Positions 29,348-40,510 of a stretch of 64,000 nucleotides of DNA are shown here, in pieces (positions within the stretch are counted from its first letter, which is position 1; each line of letters starts with the position of its first letter). The DNA is from Acetobacteraceae bacterium. GTDB taxonomy: Bacteria; Pseudomonadota; Alphaproteobacteria; Acetobacterales; Acetobacteraceae. The notes below the pieces were generated by a model. It was not told the DNA's origin and made no database searches. It saw nothing but the letters and a program-made list of their open reading frames with translations. The stretch is taken from positions 124,001-188,000 of the forward strand of contig CP039460.1 of NCBI GenBank assembly GCA_004843345.1, in the 5' to 3' direction. The position numbers and the translations under genes were made by a program.

Positions 29348-29908
29348 ATGCCTCCTCTTACACTTTCACCGCCTCCTTCAGGTTTAACAAACCAAACATT
29401 CGTCGATACTGAAGCTCTTCATCACGCTACGGATATTTTTACTTTGGATTTCCTGCGTGATATCTGTCAGACCTCTGATGAATCTCTTCTAAAACAGATT
29501 CAAAATGTCATCCTAAGTCATTATTCACGATCTAGCTCTTTTGGCGTTAACTTTAGAAAAGACCTAGATGAAGTTCTTATTATGGGAGGAAAGATAGGCT
29601 TTTTTGTTGGACAAAGCCTACCTGATGATCCAACAGAAGACCGTGCAATTCTTGCTGCAGAACGTGCGTTAAATACTCCATTACTTGAACACCGCACTAT
29701 TCATGGCGCTCAAGGAATCATTATTCTTACAAAATTTCGTAAGGGGGATGATTATATACGCTTAAAAGAGCTCATCAGAGCAAGGGATTATATAGAAGAA
29801 GATGCTGTCAAAAATGACATTCAGCGGCAAGGTATTTTTCAGATTCTGGAAATGGATGAGATTGAAAAAGGTTGCATTGAAATTTCAATTATCGCCACTT
29901 TTTCATAA
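29348..29908 (+). CDS. Stand-alone FtsZ C-terminal-domain protein 2
   Basis: A 186-residue protein beginning 2 bp after the previous stop (ATG 29348). Residues 1-60 are unlike FtsZ: a Pro/Ser-rich start, then a probably helical segment (TLDFLRDICQTSDESLLKQI). From about residue 65 it follows the FtsZ C-terminal domain: a T7-like VNFRKDLDEVL with one residue missing and the first Asp lost, then GQSLPDDPTEDRAILAAERAL and KGCIEISIIATFS. At DNA level 29624-29667 matches ftsZ 28166-28209 at 43 of 44 positions while flanking parts are diverged. No GTP-binding domain or C-terminal peptide is present. Probably co-expressed with its neighbour; role unknown. Confidence 0.75.
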   Translation: MPPLTLSPPPSGLTNQTFVDTEALHHATDIFTLDFLRDICQTSDESLLKQIQNVILSHYSRSSSFGVNFRKDLDEVLIMGGKIGFFVGQSLPDDPTEDRAILAAERALNTPLLEHRTIHGAQGIIILTKFRKGDDYIRLKELIRARDYIEEDAVKNDIQRQGIFQILEMDEIEKGCIEISIIATFS

Positions 29909-29992
29909 AAACGAAAACACATAACAAAACTTGACGTAGAGATTAAAAATACCCGATTATTTATACCGCAAAATCTGCTGATATTTCTCTCT

Positions 29993-30961
29993 ATGGCCAA
30001 GCTTAAAAATTTATTTGGAGAACCACCTTTTTATATGCCCTTTCCCTCTTCCCCTAATCTGCCATCCTCTTTTCAATCCACCATTGAAAAAGGATTTTCT
30101 TTTAGTGGCGAGTCTCTCCATTCCGGACAAAAATGTGAAGTTTCTTTAGCACCTAGCAAAGAAAATACGGGCATAAGATTCTATAATACGGATTATCCGG
30201 AACACGGTTTTTTCTCTCTGAGCCCTGCCTGTTTACTGCCAGGAAATTTAGCAACCATCATTGCACATCCAGAGCATCCAGAGGCACGCATCTCCACAAC
30301 CGAGCATTTTCTTGCGGCTCTCCGTGCGTTTGAGCTTGATAATCTCGATATCACAGTTTCTGGTGGTGAAATCCCTATTCAAGATGGGTGTGCCGCATTC
30401 TTTTCTCAAAAACTCGCTCAAGCGGGACGCAAAGAACTTCCAGCTAAAAGAAAATGGATCAAAATTTTACAGGAAGTTCACATTGCCCATGAGGGGGCTG
30501 AAACGGCTCTTTTCCCCTCTGAATATCCACAATTTCAGATTGAGATTGATTTTCCAGCGCCTGCAATTGGAAAACAAGGAATGTCCTGCTTTCTCGATGC
30601 TGATTTTTTTACAAAAGAAATTGCGCCAGCACGAACCTTTGTGAATGCAGATCAGTTAGAACAATTACGCCAGATGGGGCTTATCAAAGGCGGAACGCTT
30701 GATAATGCTTTGGTCGTTGATGGGGATAAAATCGTAAATCCAGAGGGCACACGTTATCCAAACGAATTTGCACGCCACAAATTACTTGATGCGATTGGAG
30801 ATCTTTATTGTGCAGGTCTTCCGATTCTAGGGCGGTTTTCTGGAAAAAAAAGCGGGCATAATATTAACCGCATGCTTCTCCAAAAGCTTTTTTCAGATTC
30901 TCATAATTATGAGATAGTGGAAGCTCCTCCGCTTTATCTGCCCTCTTCTCTTAAAGACTAA
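29993..30961 (+). CDS. lpxC: UDP-3-O-acyl-N-acetylglucosamine deacetylase LpxC
   Basis: A 322-residue zinc enzyme catalysing the committed step of lipid A synthesis. Zinc ligands are His105 (TTEHFLAAL) and His262/Asp266 (HKLLDAIG). GESLHSGQ near the N-terminus, ARTFV, GTLDNALVV, and the acid-base His in SGHN near residue 290 are all present. The start is ambiguous: ATG 29993 has no Shine-Dalgarno, while ATG 30035 (14 codons later) has GGAGAA 14 bp upstream. The gene indicates a lipid A-containing outer membrane. It follows the FtsZ-derived pair, as lpxC follows ftsZ in many Gram-negatives. Confidence 0.93.
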   Translation: MAKLKNLFGEPPFYMPFPSSPNLPSSFQSTIEKGFSFSGESLHSGQKCEVSLAPSKENTGIRFYNTDYPEHGFFSLSPACLLPGNLATIIAHPEHPEARISTTEHFLAALRAFELDNLDITVSGGEIPIQDGCAAFFSQKLAQAGRKELPAKRKWIKILQEVHIAHEGAETALFPSEYPQFQIEIDFPAPAIGKQGMSCFLDADFFTKEIAPARTFVNADQLEQLRQMGLIKGGTLDNALVVDGDKIVNPEGTRYPNEFARHKLLDAIGDLYCAGLPILGRFSGKKSGHNINRMLLQKLFSDSHNYEIVEAPPLYLPSSLKD

Positions 30962-30965
30962 TTGT

Positions 30966-32636
30966 GTGTCGGTAAAAAGTTTCATTCTGTTTCCCTCTGA
31001 TTGGTTTTGTTCCCAAAAAAAACCTTTCCGTCCGGCTCTTTTTCTTTTTTCTGCTATGACGGCCATCTCTCTTGCAGGATGTGCCGAAGACGCCAAGGAA
31101 ACAGCTAGAGAAACTTTTGCAACACATCATTTAGATGCTGAGGCACTCTACAATTACGGCATTGATGCGCTTCGTGGCGGTCGTTACAAACTCGCCAGTA
31201 CACAATTTGAACAACTTCAAAAAGACTACCCTTATTCTGGTTATGTTGCGAATGCAGAGCTAATGGAGGGCTATGCCTATTATCTGCATGGAGACTACCC
31301 CCAATCTGTTCAACAGCTAGAACGCTATCTGCAACTTCATCCAACGAGTGCAGATGCGGCCTATGCCTTCTATCTTCGTTCTCTTTGCTATTATGAGCAA
31401 ATTGCCCCTGTGAGCCGAGATCAGCTCGGAACAGCAGAAGCCATGGAAGCGCTTCAAGAAGTGGTCACACGTTTCCCTGAAACCTCTTATGCTCGAGATG
31501 CACAGCTTAAAATTGATCTTTGCCGAGATCATCTAGCAGGAAAAGAGCTTATGGTTGGACGTTATTATCAGCATCAAAAACAATATCAGGCGGCACTTGG
31601 CCGTTATCAGCGTGTTGTGCAAGATTTCCAAACAACAAACCATGTTCCCGAAGCGCTTGAGCGTTTGGTTGAAGTTAACCTCAACCTCGGCCTTTTGGGA
31701 GAGGCGCAAATGGCTGGGGCTGTTCTTGGCTATAACTATCCTGGCAGTGTCTGGTACAAAGATGCCTATGCCCATCTGAAACATCAAAAAGACCTTCTCC
31801 CCCCAGCAGATGCCAATAAAAAACCAACAGCACCAAGTAATGGCGGATTACAGGTTTCTGAAAGTATTGCTGCGACAAGTCTAGCCCCCATCACCTCTGG
31901 TGCACCTTCTACACCGGGTAAACGGCCACCTCTTAACTTGCCAGGCACAAGACCTATTGCAGAAAGCTATGCACCTGACGGCGGATTATTTACAATTCTG
32001 GGAGACGGCCTCTCAGATGGTCTCGACTGGTTCTTCGATTTAGCGCCCCCACCTCCAGGATCCGCCGAAGCAGCGCAAAATGCTGCCTGGGATGCGGCAC
32101 ATAAACCAAAACCTAAAGAAAAACGCCGTCAACCGGGTGTCCTCATTCCAACACATCCAGAAAACAAACTTGTACCAAGTGGTAATCAAGAAATTATCCG
32201 CAAACCGAAAATGACTGATTCTGCCGAAAATACACCGCAAACAGGCGATAACTCTCAAACACCTGTACCTTTTGCAAATGCTGGCCAGTCTGAGAATCTG
32301 CCTCCACCACCTGCGCCACCTTCCTACCCAACTCAAAATGGAGAAACCTCTTTGGCAGAAGGGAGTACACAGCCGCCTATGCCGTTCCAGCCACAAGAAC
32401 CAGCAACAGCGACCCACCCTATTCATTCCGAAAACCTAGATGCTATCCCAGCTTCGAAAGTCCCCGGGCAATATGAAGACCTGCCACTTCCACCAGCACC
32501 GCCTTCGTATCCCAATGACGACACCGCAAGTACATTAGCAAGCGGAAATTCATGGGCACAGATGATTTCACCAGATGAACAAACTGCACATCAAACGCTT
32601 TCAAAAACGAAGAAAAAAGCTGTACAAAAAAAATAA
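30966..32636 (+). CDS. bamD: BamD outer-membrane assembly lipoprotein with long proline-rich tail
   Basis: A BAM-complex lipoprotein with TPR repeats that assists folding of outer-membrane beta-barrels. The lipobox SLAGC lies near residue 38. The BamD core spans about residues 50-275: DAEALYNYGIDALRGGRYKLA, the YLHPTSADAAYAFYLR-type TPRs, and ARDAQLKIDLCRDHLAGKE. About 280 further residues are rich in Pro, Gln, Ser and Thr. They include two near-repeats (ENLPPPPAPPSYP and EDLPLPPAPPSYP) and a basic, Lys-rich end. Ordinary BamD has about 245-290 residues in all. The GTG start at 30966 lies 4 bp after lpxC. Confidence 0.88.
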   Translation: MSVKSFILFPSDWFCSQKKPFRPALFLFSAMTAISLAGCAEDAKETARETFATHHLDAEALYNYGIDALRGGRYKLASTQFEQLQKDYPYSGYVANAELMEGYAYYLHGDYPQSVQQLERYLQLHPTSADAAYAFYLRSLCYYEQIAPVSRDQLGTAEAMEALQEVVTRFPETSYARDAQLKIDLCRDHLAGKELMVGRYYQHQKQYQAALGRYQRVVQDFQTTNHVPEALERLVEVNLNLGLLGEAQMAGAVLGYNYPGSVWYKDAYAHLKHQKDLLPPADANKKPTAPSNGGLQVSESIAATSLAPITSGAPSTPGKRPPLNLPGTRPIAESYAPDGGLFTILGDGLSDGLDWFFDLAPPPPGSAEAAQNAAWDAAHKPKPKEKRRQPGVLIPTHPENKLVPSGNQEIIRKPKMTDSAENTPQTGDNSQTPVPFANAGQSENLPPPPAPPSYPTQNGETSLAEGSTQPPMPFQPQEPATATHPIHSENLDAIPASKVPGQYEDLPLPPAPPSYPNDDTASTLASGNSWAQMISPDEQTAHQTLSKTKKKAVQKK

Positions 32637-32683
32637 GATTAAACGCTAGTCATACACGCCTTAGAACAGGTAAAATCTAAAGA

Positions 32684-36546
<3,863 letters not shown>

Positions 36547-36566
36547 AGGATATAGAAAGCACAAAT

Positions 36567-37922
36567 ATGAATTCTTTTTTAAATAATCCTCTTGCTCTAG
36601 GCCTTGCTGGGCTATTTGCAATGATTGCGCTTATTGGGCTTTCCATTCTTATTGCGCTTTCTGAAATTTCTTTTGCTGCCGCAAACGCTGTTCATCTCAA
36701 GGCCTTAGCTGATACGGGTGATAGAAGAGCGATCAACTTTCTAAAGCTTCGTCAAAATAGCGGTAAAATTCTAACCGTTTTGCAAATCTGTTTAAATGCT
36801 GTTGGTGTTTTGGGCGGTATTATTGGCGATGCCATGATTGGTCCTTCTCTCGCTGAAGGAATTGAAAAGCTCGGATTTTCTCATGTACTAAGCTACCAAA
36901 TTGGCGGCGTAATCGCCTTTATCTTTGTAACAGGTCTATTCGTTTTATTTGCAGACCTTTTGCCAAAACGTATTGCCATGAGCATGCCAGACAAAGTTGC
37001 TCTCTCCGTTGGTTGGTTTCCAGCGTGGGCACTCATCGCCTTATACCCTTTTGTCATTGTCTTTTCTCATTTATCTGACTGGCTCTTACGTCTCTTCAAA
37101 ATACCGGCAACAGCAACCCATCAAGTAACGCCAGAAGATCTTAAAGCTATCCTTATTGAAGGCGTAAACACGGGGGCGCTTTCTACAGATGAGCATCAAA
37201 TGATTCAAAATGTCTTGGCTCTGCAATATCGTTGCGTCCCATCAGCTATGACACCACGTGATGAAATTATTTACCTAGACGTTCAAAAAAGCCTTGAAAG
37301 CCAACGCCCTCTCGTTCAGGCGCATCCTTACTCCCGCTATCCACTTTGTTCTGGCAGTCTCGATAAGGTTTTAGGATCTATTCGTTCTGAAGATGTTTTA
37401 GCGGCTGTCGTCGATGAAACGACCCCTCTTGCTGAAAAGGTTGAAAAAACAAAGGGTGGCTTGCGTGCGATGAGAAGAGATGTTCTTTCTCTTCCTGAAA
37501 GTTTAAATCTATGGGAAGCTTTAGCGCAATTCGATAAAAATAATACAGGATTTGCACTTATCATAAATGAATATGGCCTTGTTGTTGGTATCATCACCTA
37601 TAAAGATATTTTAGGCGCACTCACACAAGGACTAGCAAATCCCTTTGAAGAACAAATCATTGTAAAAAGAAATGAAAATTCTTGGCTTGTTGAAGGGGCT
37701 GCGCCGACAACAGATGTTGCACAAGAGCTCGAAATTGATCTTTCAGAAGCTGAGGAACTTTTTGAAACAATCGGTGGTTTTGTCACGCATAAGTTACGCC
37801 GTACGGCAAGAAAAACAGATCGTGTTGAAGCCAGCGGCTGTCGTTTTGAAGTCGTTGCCGTTGATGGTTTTCGTATTACGCAGCTCTTGGTAACCCGATT
37901 ATCTGCACCAGAAATTGAATAA
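36567..37922 (+). CDS. paeA: CNNM/CBS-domain membrane transporter (YtfL/PaeA type)
   Basis: A 451-residue inner-membrane protein. The N-terminal CNNM domain (about 1-200) has four hydrophobic segments and ALSEISFAAANAVHLK, LQICLNAVGVLGGIIGD and LFADLLPKRIAMS. A CBS pair follows with SAMTPRDEIIYLD and NEYGLVVGIITYKDIL, then a CorC/HlyC C-terminal domain (NSWLVEGAAP, ETIGGFVTHKLRR). These match E. coli YtfL, renamed PaeA and implicated in cadaverine/putrescine export, more closely than magnesium-efflux CorC. The substrate here is inferred. It follows ligA by 20 bp and may end the long transcript. Confidence 0.82.
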   Translation: MNSFLNNPLALGLAGLFAMIALIGLSILIALSEISFAAANAVHLKALADTGDRRAINFLKLRQNSGKILTVLQICLNAVGVLGGIIGDAMIGPSLAEGIEKLGFSHVLSYQIGGVIAFIFVTGLFVLFADLLPKRIAMSMPDKVALSVGWFPAWALIALYPFVIVFSHLSDWLLRLFKIPATATHQVTPEDLKAILIEGVNTGALSTDEHQMIQNVLALQYRCVPSAMTPRDEIIYLDVQKSLESQRPLVQAHPYSRYPLCSGSLDKVLGSIRSEDVLAAVVDETTPLAEKVEKTKGGLRAMRRDVLSLPESLNLWEALAQFDKNNTGFALIINEYGLVVGIITYKDILGALTQGLANPFEEQIIVKRNENSWLVEGAAPTTDVAQELEIDLSEAEELFETIGGFVTHKLRRTARKTDRVEASGCRFEVVAVDGFRITQLLVTRLSAPEIE

Positions 37923-37946
37923 ATATTGACTTCTTTTTTCCTCGCT

Positions 37947-37975
37947 TGAAGAAAACTTAAAAGCATAATATGATT
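37947..37975 (+). promoter_or_regulatory. Promoter for the small exported protein at 38051
   Basis: TTGAAG at 37947-37952 and TATGAT at 37970-37975 are separated by exactly 17 bp. Transcription starting near 37982 would give a leader of about 70 nt containing a stem-loop before a strong Shine-Dalgarno. Confidence 0.65.
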
Positions 37976-37999
37976 CTAAGAATAGTTAACTACATAAAG

Positions 38000-38028
38000 A
38001 ACAGGCCTTATTGATATCTGGGCCTGTT
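38000..38028 (+). other. Leader stem-loop before the 38051 gene
   Basis: AACAGGCC (38000-38007) pairs perfectly with GGCCTGTT (38021-38028), leaving a 13-nt loop. It lies between the promoter and the GGGAGG ribosome site. No run of Ts follows, so a leader or stability element is as likely as a terminator for the upstream transporter gene. Confidence 0.5.
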
Positions 38029-38050
38029 GCTTTAAAAAGGGAGGTTTCCT

Positions 38051-38416
38051 TTGTCTAAATCATTTAAAATTTTTGCTGTTGCTGGCGCTTTTTTACTCGC
38101 TGCTCCTCTTGCTTTCGCTGGTAGCGTACACGCTTCTCCAAGTGATCGCGCCCTCAATGAAGGCGATCATGGCAACGCTCTGGTTGGATGTCATGGTGAA
38201 CATGGGAAGCACATGTTCCTACACAAAGCATTCAAACATGGTTTTCCAATGAATGCACATGGTTGCTACTATGGCAGCCCATTTCCGTTCTCTCTTGGTT
38301 CTAAAATCCAGATTAAGCACGGACATTACCTAGAATGCGTTGCATCCAAAAATGCGCCTATCTCTGAGGAAAATCCTCTGCATTGGCAATCAACAAAAGA
38401 ATTCGTTGCAAAATAA
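38051..38416 (+). CDS. Small exported His/Cys-containing protein, unknown function
   Basis: I do not recognise this 121-residue protein. It starts at TTG 38051, decided by an excellent GGGAGG Shine-Dalgarno about 7 bp upstream. Residues 1-29 form a signal peptide with a probable cleavage after VHA or AFA. The mature part is histidine-rich (GCHGEHGKHMFLHKAFKHG, then HGCYYG) and has three Cys, suggesting metal binding or one disulfide plus a free Cys. It has its own promoter, a leader hairpin and a strong terminator, so it is probably a well-expressed single gene. Confidence 0.8.
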   Translation: MSKSFKIFAVAGAFLLAAPLAFAGSVHASPSDRALNEGDHGNALVGCHGEHGKHMFLHKAFKHGFPMNAHGCYYGSPFPFSLGSKIQIKHGHYLECVASKNAPISEENPLHWQSTKEFVAK

Positions 38417-38433
38417 TTTAAGCATTTCATGTT

Positions 38434-38467
38434 AAAAAAAGCCTCCTTATTCAGGAGGCTTTTTTTA
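38434..38467. terminator. Bidirectional Rho-independent terminator
   Basis: The stem AAGCCTCC / GGAGGCTT (loop TTATTCA) is flanked by seven As on the left and seven Ts on the right, so it can end transcription from both sides. It serves the exported protein at 38051 and the minus-strand gene ending at 38471. Confidence 0.9.
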
Positions 38468-38470
38468 TAA

Positions 38471-38758
38471 CTATTTTAAGGTAAGATTTGCGCTCTTAGG
38501 CTGAGCCTTCTGTACATTTTCCCGATCACTGTCATCCAAAGAAACAGAATGACAAGCAAAATAACTCTGAACGCTCACAATTCTTAAAGCTTGTCCTCTT
38601 CCCGAACGCAAATTCTGATTACCGACTTCAGCAACGGCTTCACAGCTTGAAGAGCTGTTAAACCAATGTGGCCCTGGGAGATCATATACCGTTGCAACTT
38701 CTCCACCGGTGATATGCGTCAACAAAATTGCTGGCATCAAAATAAACTTCGTGAACAT
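38471..38758 (-). CDS. Small exported protein, unknown function
   Basis: A 95-residue protein I do not recognise. A short hydrophobic N-terminus (MFTKFILMPAILLTHITGG) may be a signal sequence with a weak cleavage site. The remainder has two Cys (SSSSCEAV and YFACHSV), consistent with one periplasmic disulfide, and a charged end. It lies 20 bp after yjdM on the same strand and shares the terminator at 38434-38467. It could be expressed with yjdM. Confidence 0.6.
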   Translation of the reverse strand: MFTKFILMPAILLTHITGGEVATVYDLPGPHWFNSSSSCEAVAEVGNQNLRSGRGQALRIVSVQSYFACHSVSLDDSDRENVQKAQPKSANLTLK

Positions 38759-38778
38759 ATACGGCCTCTTAAAAAGCG

Positions 38779-39123
38779 TTAAGCTTTACGGACAAACTCC
38801 GATTTCAAATCCATATTCCCAATCCCTGGAACTTTACAAGCGATGTCATGCCCATTCCCACCATCTGCAAAACGAATATTTTTAATTTTAGTGCCACCTT
38901 TAATAACTTGTGAAGATCCTTTAATTTTTAAATCTTTAATGACAGTAACTGTATCACCATCGTTTAAAATATTTCCAACGGAATCCTTCACAACCCCCTC
39001 CGCTTCTTCAGAAGATATAAGGTCTGGATTCCATTCATGTGCACATTCTGGACAAATCCATAGCCCTGATCCATCTGGATAAGCGTGTTTAGAAGCACAT
39101 TTTGGACAAACAGGATCTGTCAT
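38779..39123 (-). CDS. yjdM: PhnA/YjdM zinc-ribbon protein
   Basis: A 114-residue cytosolic protein with an N-terminal zinc ribbon (CPKCASKHAYPDG, CPECAHEW) and the C-terminal PhnA domain (VKDSVGNILNDGDTVTVIKDL, KGGTKIKNIR). This is the YjdM/PhnA family. Although named for alkylphosphonate uptake, E. coli YjdM is not part of the C-P lyase and its function is unsettled. No phosphonate genes are nearby. It is divergent from the lipoprotein at 39309, with a palindrome between the two starts. Confidence 0.9.
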   Translation of the reverse strand: MTDPVCPKCASKHAYPDGSGLWICPECAHEWNPDLISSEEAEGVVKDSVGNILNDGDTVTVIKDLKIKGSSQVIKGGTKIKNIRFADGGNGHDIACKVPGIGNMDLKSEFVRKA

Positions 39124-39214
39124 AATTATTTCCTTATTAAATTCATTAGAGGGCTTAGAAATAGCACAAGAGAGAGTGAAAGTCCTCTGCTCCTCCCCTG
39201 ATGCAAAGAATTTA

Positions 39215-39232
39215 TTTGTAATTATTTACAAA
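39215..39232. promoter_or_regulatory. 18-bp palindrome in divergent intergenic region (possible operator)
   Basis: TTTGTAA (39215-39221) and TTACAAA (39226-39232) are perfect inverted 7-bp arms around TTAT. It lies about 90 bp from each of the divergent starts of yjdM and the lipoprotein gene. TTGACA at 39262-39267 follows 30 bp later, with only a weak -10. The regulator is unknown and AT-rich chance cannot be excluded. Confidence 0.35.
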
Positions 39233-39308
39233 AAACGAAACACTTTGATACCGCCCTCTAATTGACATAAACTGAGAAAAATTCTTTTCACCCTTTGATA
39301 GGCACTTC

Positions 39309-39902
39309 ATGAAATCTTTCTTCAAAATTTTTGCGCTTGGACTTATCCCTGCATTTCTGACATCCGCCTGCTCTACCTTTAAAACAGAAACGAGAAAAGT
39401 ACCTCCTTCCGCCAATTGGCAACAAGCCGCAACACATTCTATTGCTTCCTCTTTGCCAGACAGCGGAAATCTTGTCCTTTCTCTGCCACAGCCTCTTTCT
39501 GAAAAATCATTTATTACAGCGAAAGAGCCTTGGTCAGGCTATTTTAGTCAAGTTGAGGTTCATAAAATCAATTCAATAACATCAGTCCCCTACACTTGCT
39601 TTGTTTCAACAAAAGAACAGCCGCCTATTAAAGAAATTGCACGCTATAACGTTACACCGCCAACCTTATCGCTTTTTTATACAATTATGCCGAAAGCATA
39701 CCTCTATAATAAGGCTTATAGTAAATCCTCTATTTGGGATATTTTTGGACATGCTAGAGAAGATGATAGCGAAAGCAATGACTCCAAACATAATGAAACC
39801 ACCGCACAGGCTAAAATCGCAATGTTCCCAGAAACAACAGTAAAAGGGGAAACAGGCTTACCAAAAACCTATTTTGCCTGTATTGCTGGAAAAATTACTT
39901 AA
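39309..39902 (+). CDS. Lipoprotein of unknown function
   Basis: A 197-residue protein with a clear lipoprotein signal: basic n-region, hydrophobic stretch and lipobox LTSAC with Cys21. No domain is recognised in the mature part. It is polar, ends in a conserved-looking FACIAGKIT strand, and has a charged loop DDSESNDSKHNE near residue 150. A TTGACA -35-like element lies at 39262-39267. It stands between yjdM (divergent) and the tRNA cluster. Confidence 0.75.
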   Translation: MKSFFKIFALGLIPAFLTSACSTFKTETRKVPPSANWQQAATHSIASSLPDSGNLVLSLPQPLSEKSFITAKEPWSGYFSQVEVHKINSITSVPYTCFVSTKEQPPIKEIARYNVTPPTLSLFYTIMPKAYLYNKAYSKSSIWDIFGHAREDDSESNDSKHNETTAQAKIAMFPETTVKGETGLPKTYFACIAGKIT

Positions 39903-39956
39903 TTTCTACCAAAGAGATATGCTTTTAAAAGTGTATCTCTTTTAACTTTTAAGAAA

Positions 39957-40033
39957 TGGTGCGCCCTGGTGGATTCGAACCACCGACCCACAGCTTAGAA
40001 GGCTGTTGCTCTATCCTGCTGAGCTAAGGGCGC
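39957..40033 (-). tRNA. tRNA-Arg (TCT), copy 1
   Basis: Minus-strand acceptor GCGCCCT pairs with AGGGCGC; discriminator A and CCA are encoded. The anticodon loop CTTCTAA gives TCT, reading AGA. It is identical to the copy at 40275-40351. Confidence 0.96.
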
Positions 40034-40095
40034 TCATAGGCAAGATATCAATCCTGCAAAATACAAGGTTTTCTAAAAATAGAAATCATCACAAA

Positions 40096-40172
40096 TGGTC
40101 GGGGCGAGAGGATTCGAACCTCCGGCCCTCTGCTCCCAAAGCAGATGCGCTACCAGGCTGCGCTACGCCCCG
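40096..40172 (-). tRNA. tRNA-Pro (TGG), copy 1
   Basis: Acceptor CGGGGCG pairs with CGCCCCG, with discriminator A and encoded CCA. The anticodon loop TTTGGGA gives TGG, reading CCA and wobbling to the other proline codons. Identical to 40395-40471, and precedes tRNA-Arg copy 1 on the transcript. Confidence 0.96.
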
Positions 40173-40182
40173 AACTCCCCCT

Positions 40183-40211
40183 CTTCTAGTCCTTCTTAAG
40201 ACATCAGGCAA
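40183..40211 (-). promoter_or_regulatory. Promoter of tRNA-Pro/Arg copy 1
   Basis: On the minus strand TTGCCT (40211-40206), 17 bp, then TAGAAG (40188-40183) stand just before the tRNA. A G-rich discriminator follows, as at stringently controlled stable-RNA promoters. Confidence 0.6.
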
Positions 40212-40274
40212 GTATTTTTTATACTTTCAACAAAGAAATAAAAAGTTAAGAATAGCTATACGGATTTTAGGAGA

Positions 40275-40351
40275 TGGTGCGCCCTGGTGGATTCGAACCA
40301 CCGACCCACAGCTTAGAAGGCTGTTGCTCTATCCTGCTGAGCTAAGGGCGC
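40275..40351 (-). tRNA. tRNA-Arg (TCT), copy 2
   Basis: Sequence identical to 39957-40033, same anticodon TCT and encoded CCA. It follows tRNA-Pro copy 2 after 43 bp that contain a terminator-like hairpin. Confidence 0.96.
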
Positions 40352-40361
40352 TCATAAACAA

Positions 40362-40387
40362 AAAGATTCCTAAAACTAGGAATCTTT
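40362..40387 (-). terminator. Terminator-like hairpin between tRNA-Pro copy 2 and tRNA-Arg copy 2
   Basis: AAAGATTCCTA pairs perfectly with TAGGAATCTTT around a 4-nt loop, and on the minus strand TTTTTG-type T-rich sequence follows. It would reduce read-through into tRNA-Arg copy 2, or act as a processing site. The other copy's spacer lacks it. Confidence 0.55.
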
Positions 40388-40394
40388 CAAAAAA

Positions 40395-40471
40395 TGGTCG
40401 GGGCGAGAGGATTCGAACCTCCGGCCCTCTGCTCCCAAAGCAGATGCGCTACCAGGCTGCGCTACGCCCCG
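40395..40471 (-). tRNA. tRNA-Pro (TGG), copy 2
   Basis: Identical to 40096-40172, anticodon TGG, CCA encoded. It is the first tRNA of the duplicated cluster in transcription order. Confidence 0.96.
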
Positions 40472-40481
40472 AACTCCCCCT

Positions 40482-40510
40482 CTTCTAGTCCTTCTTAAGA
40501 CATCAGGCAA
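40482..40510 (-). promoter_or_regulatory. Promoter of tRNA-Pro/Arg copy 2
   Basis: The same TTGCCT-17 bp-TAGAAG arrangement as copy 1 (minus strand 40510-40482), with an identical G-rich discriminator. Confidence 0.6.

Larger units (their letters stand above)
40096..40222 (-). repeat. 127-bp direct repeat, unit 1 (promoter + tRNA-Pro)
   Basis: This unit is identical to 40395-40521. It covers tRNA-Pro plus 50 bp upstream, and identity ends abruptly just beyond the -35. Downstream, the two tRNA-Arg genes are also identical, but the Pro-Arg spacers differ (62 versus 43 bp). Confidence 0.9.

Noticed and set aside
38779-39123. Phosphonate-degradation locus implied by the PhnA name
   Set aside because: No other phn genes are present. 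The family name is historical and the protein is not part of the C-P lyase.
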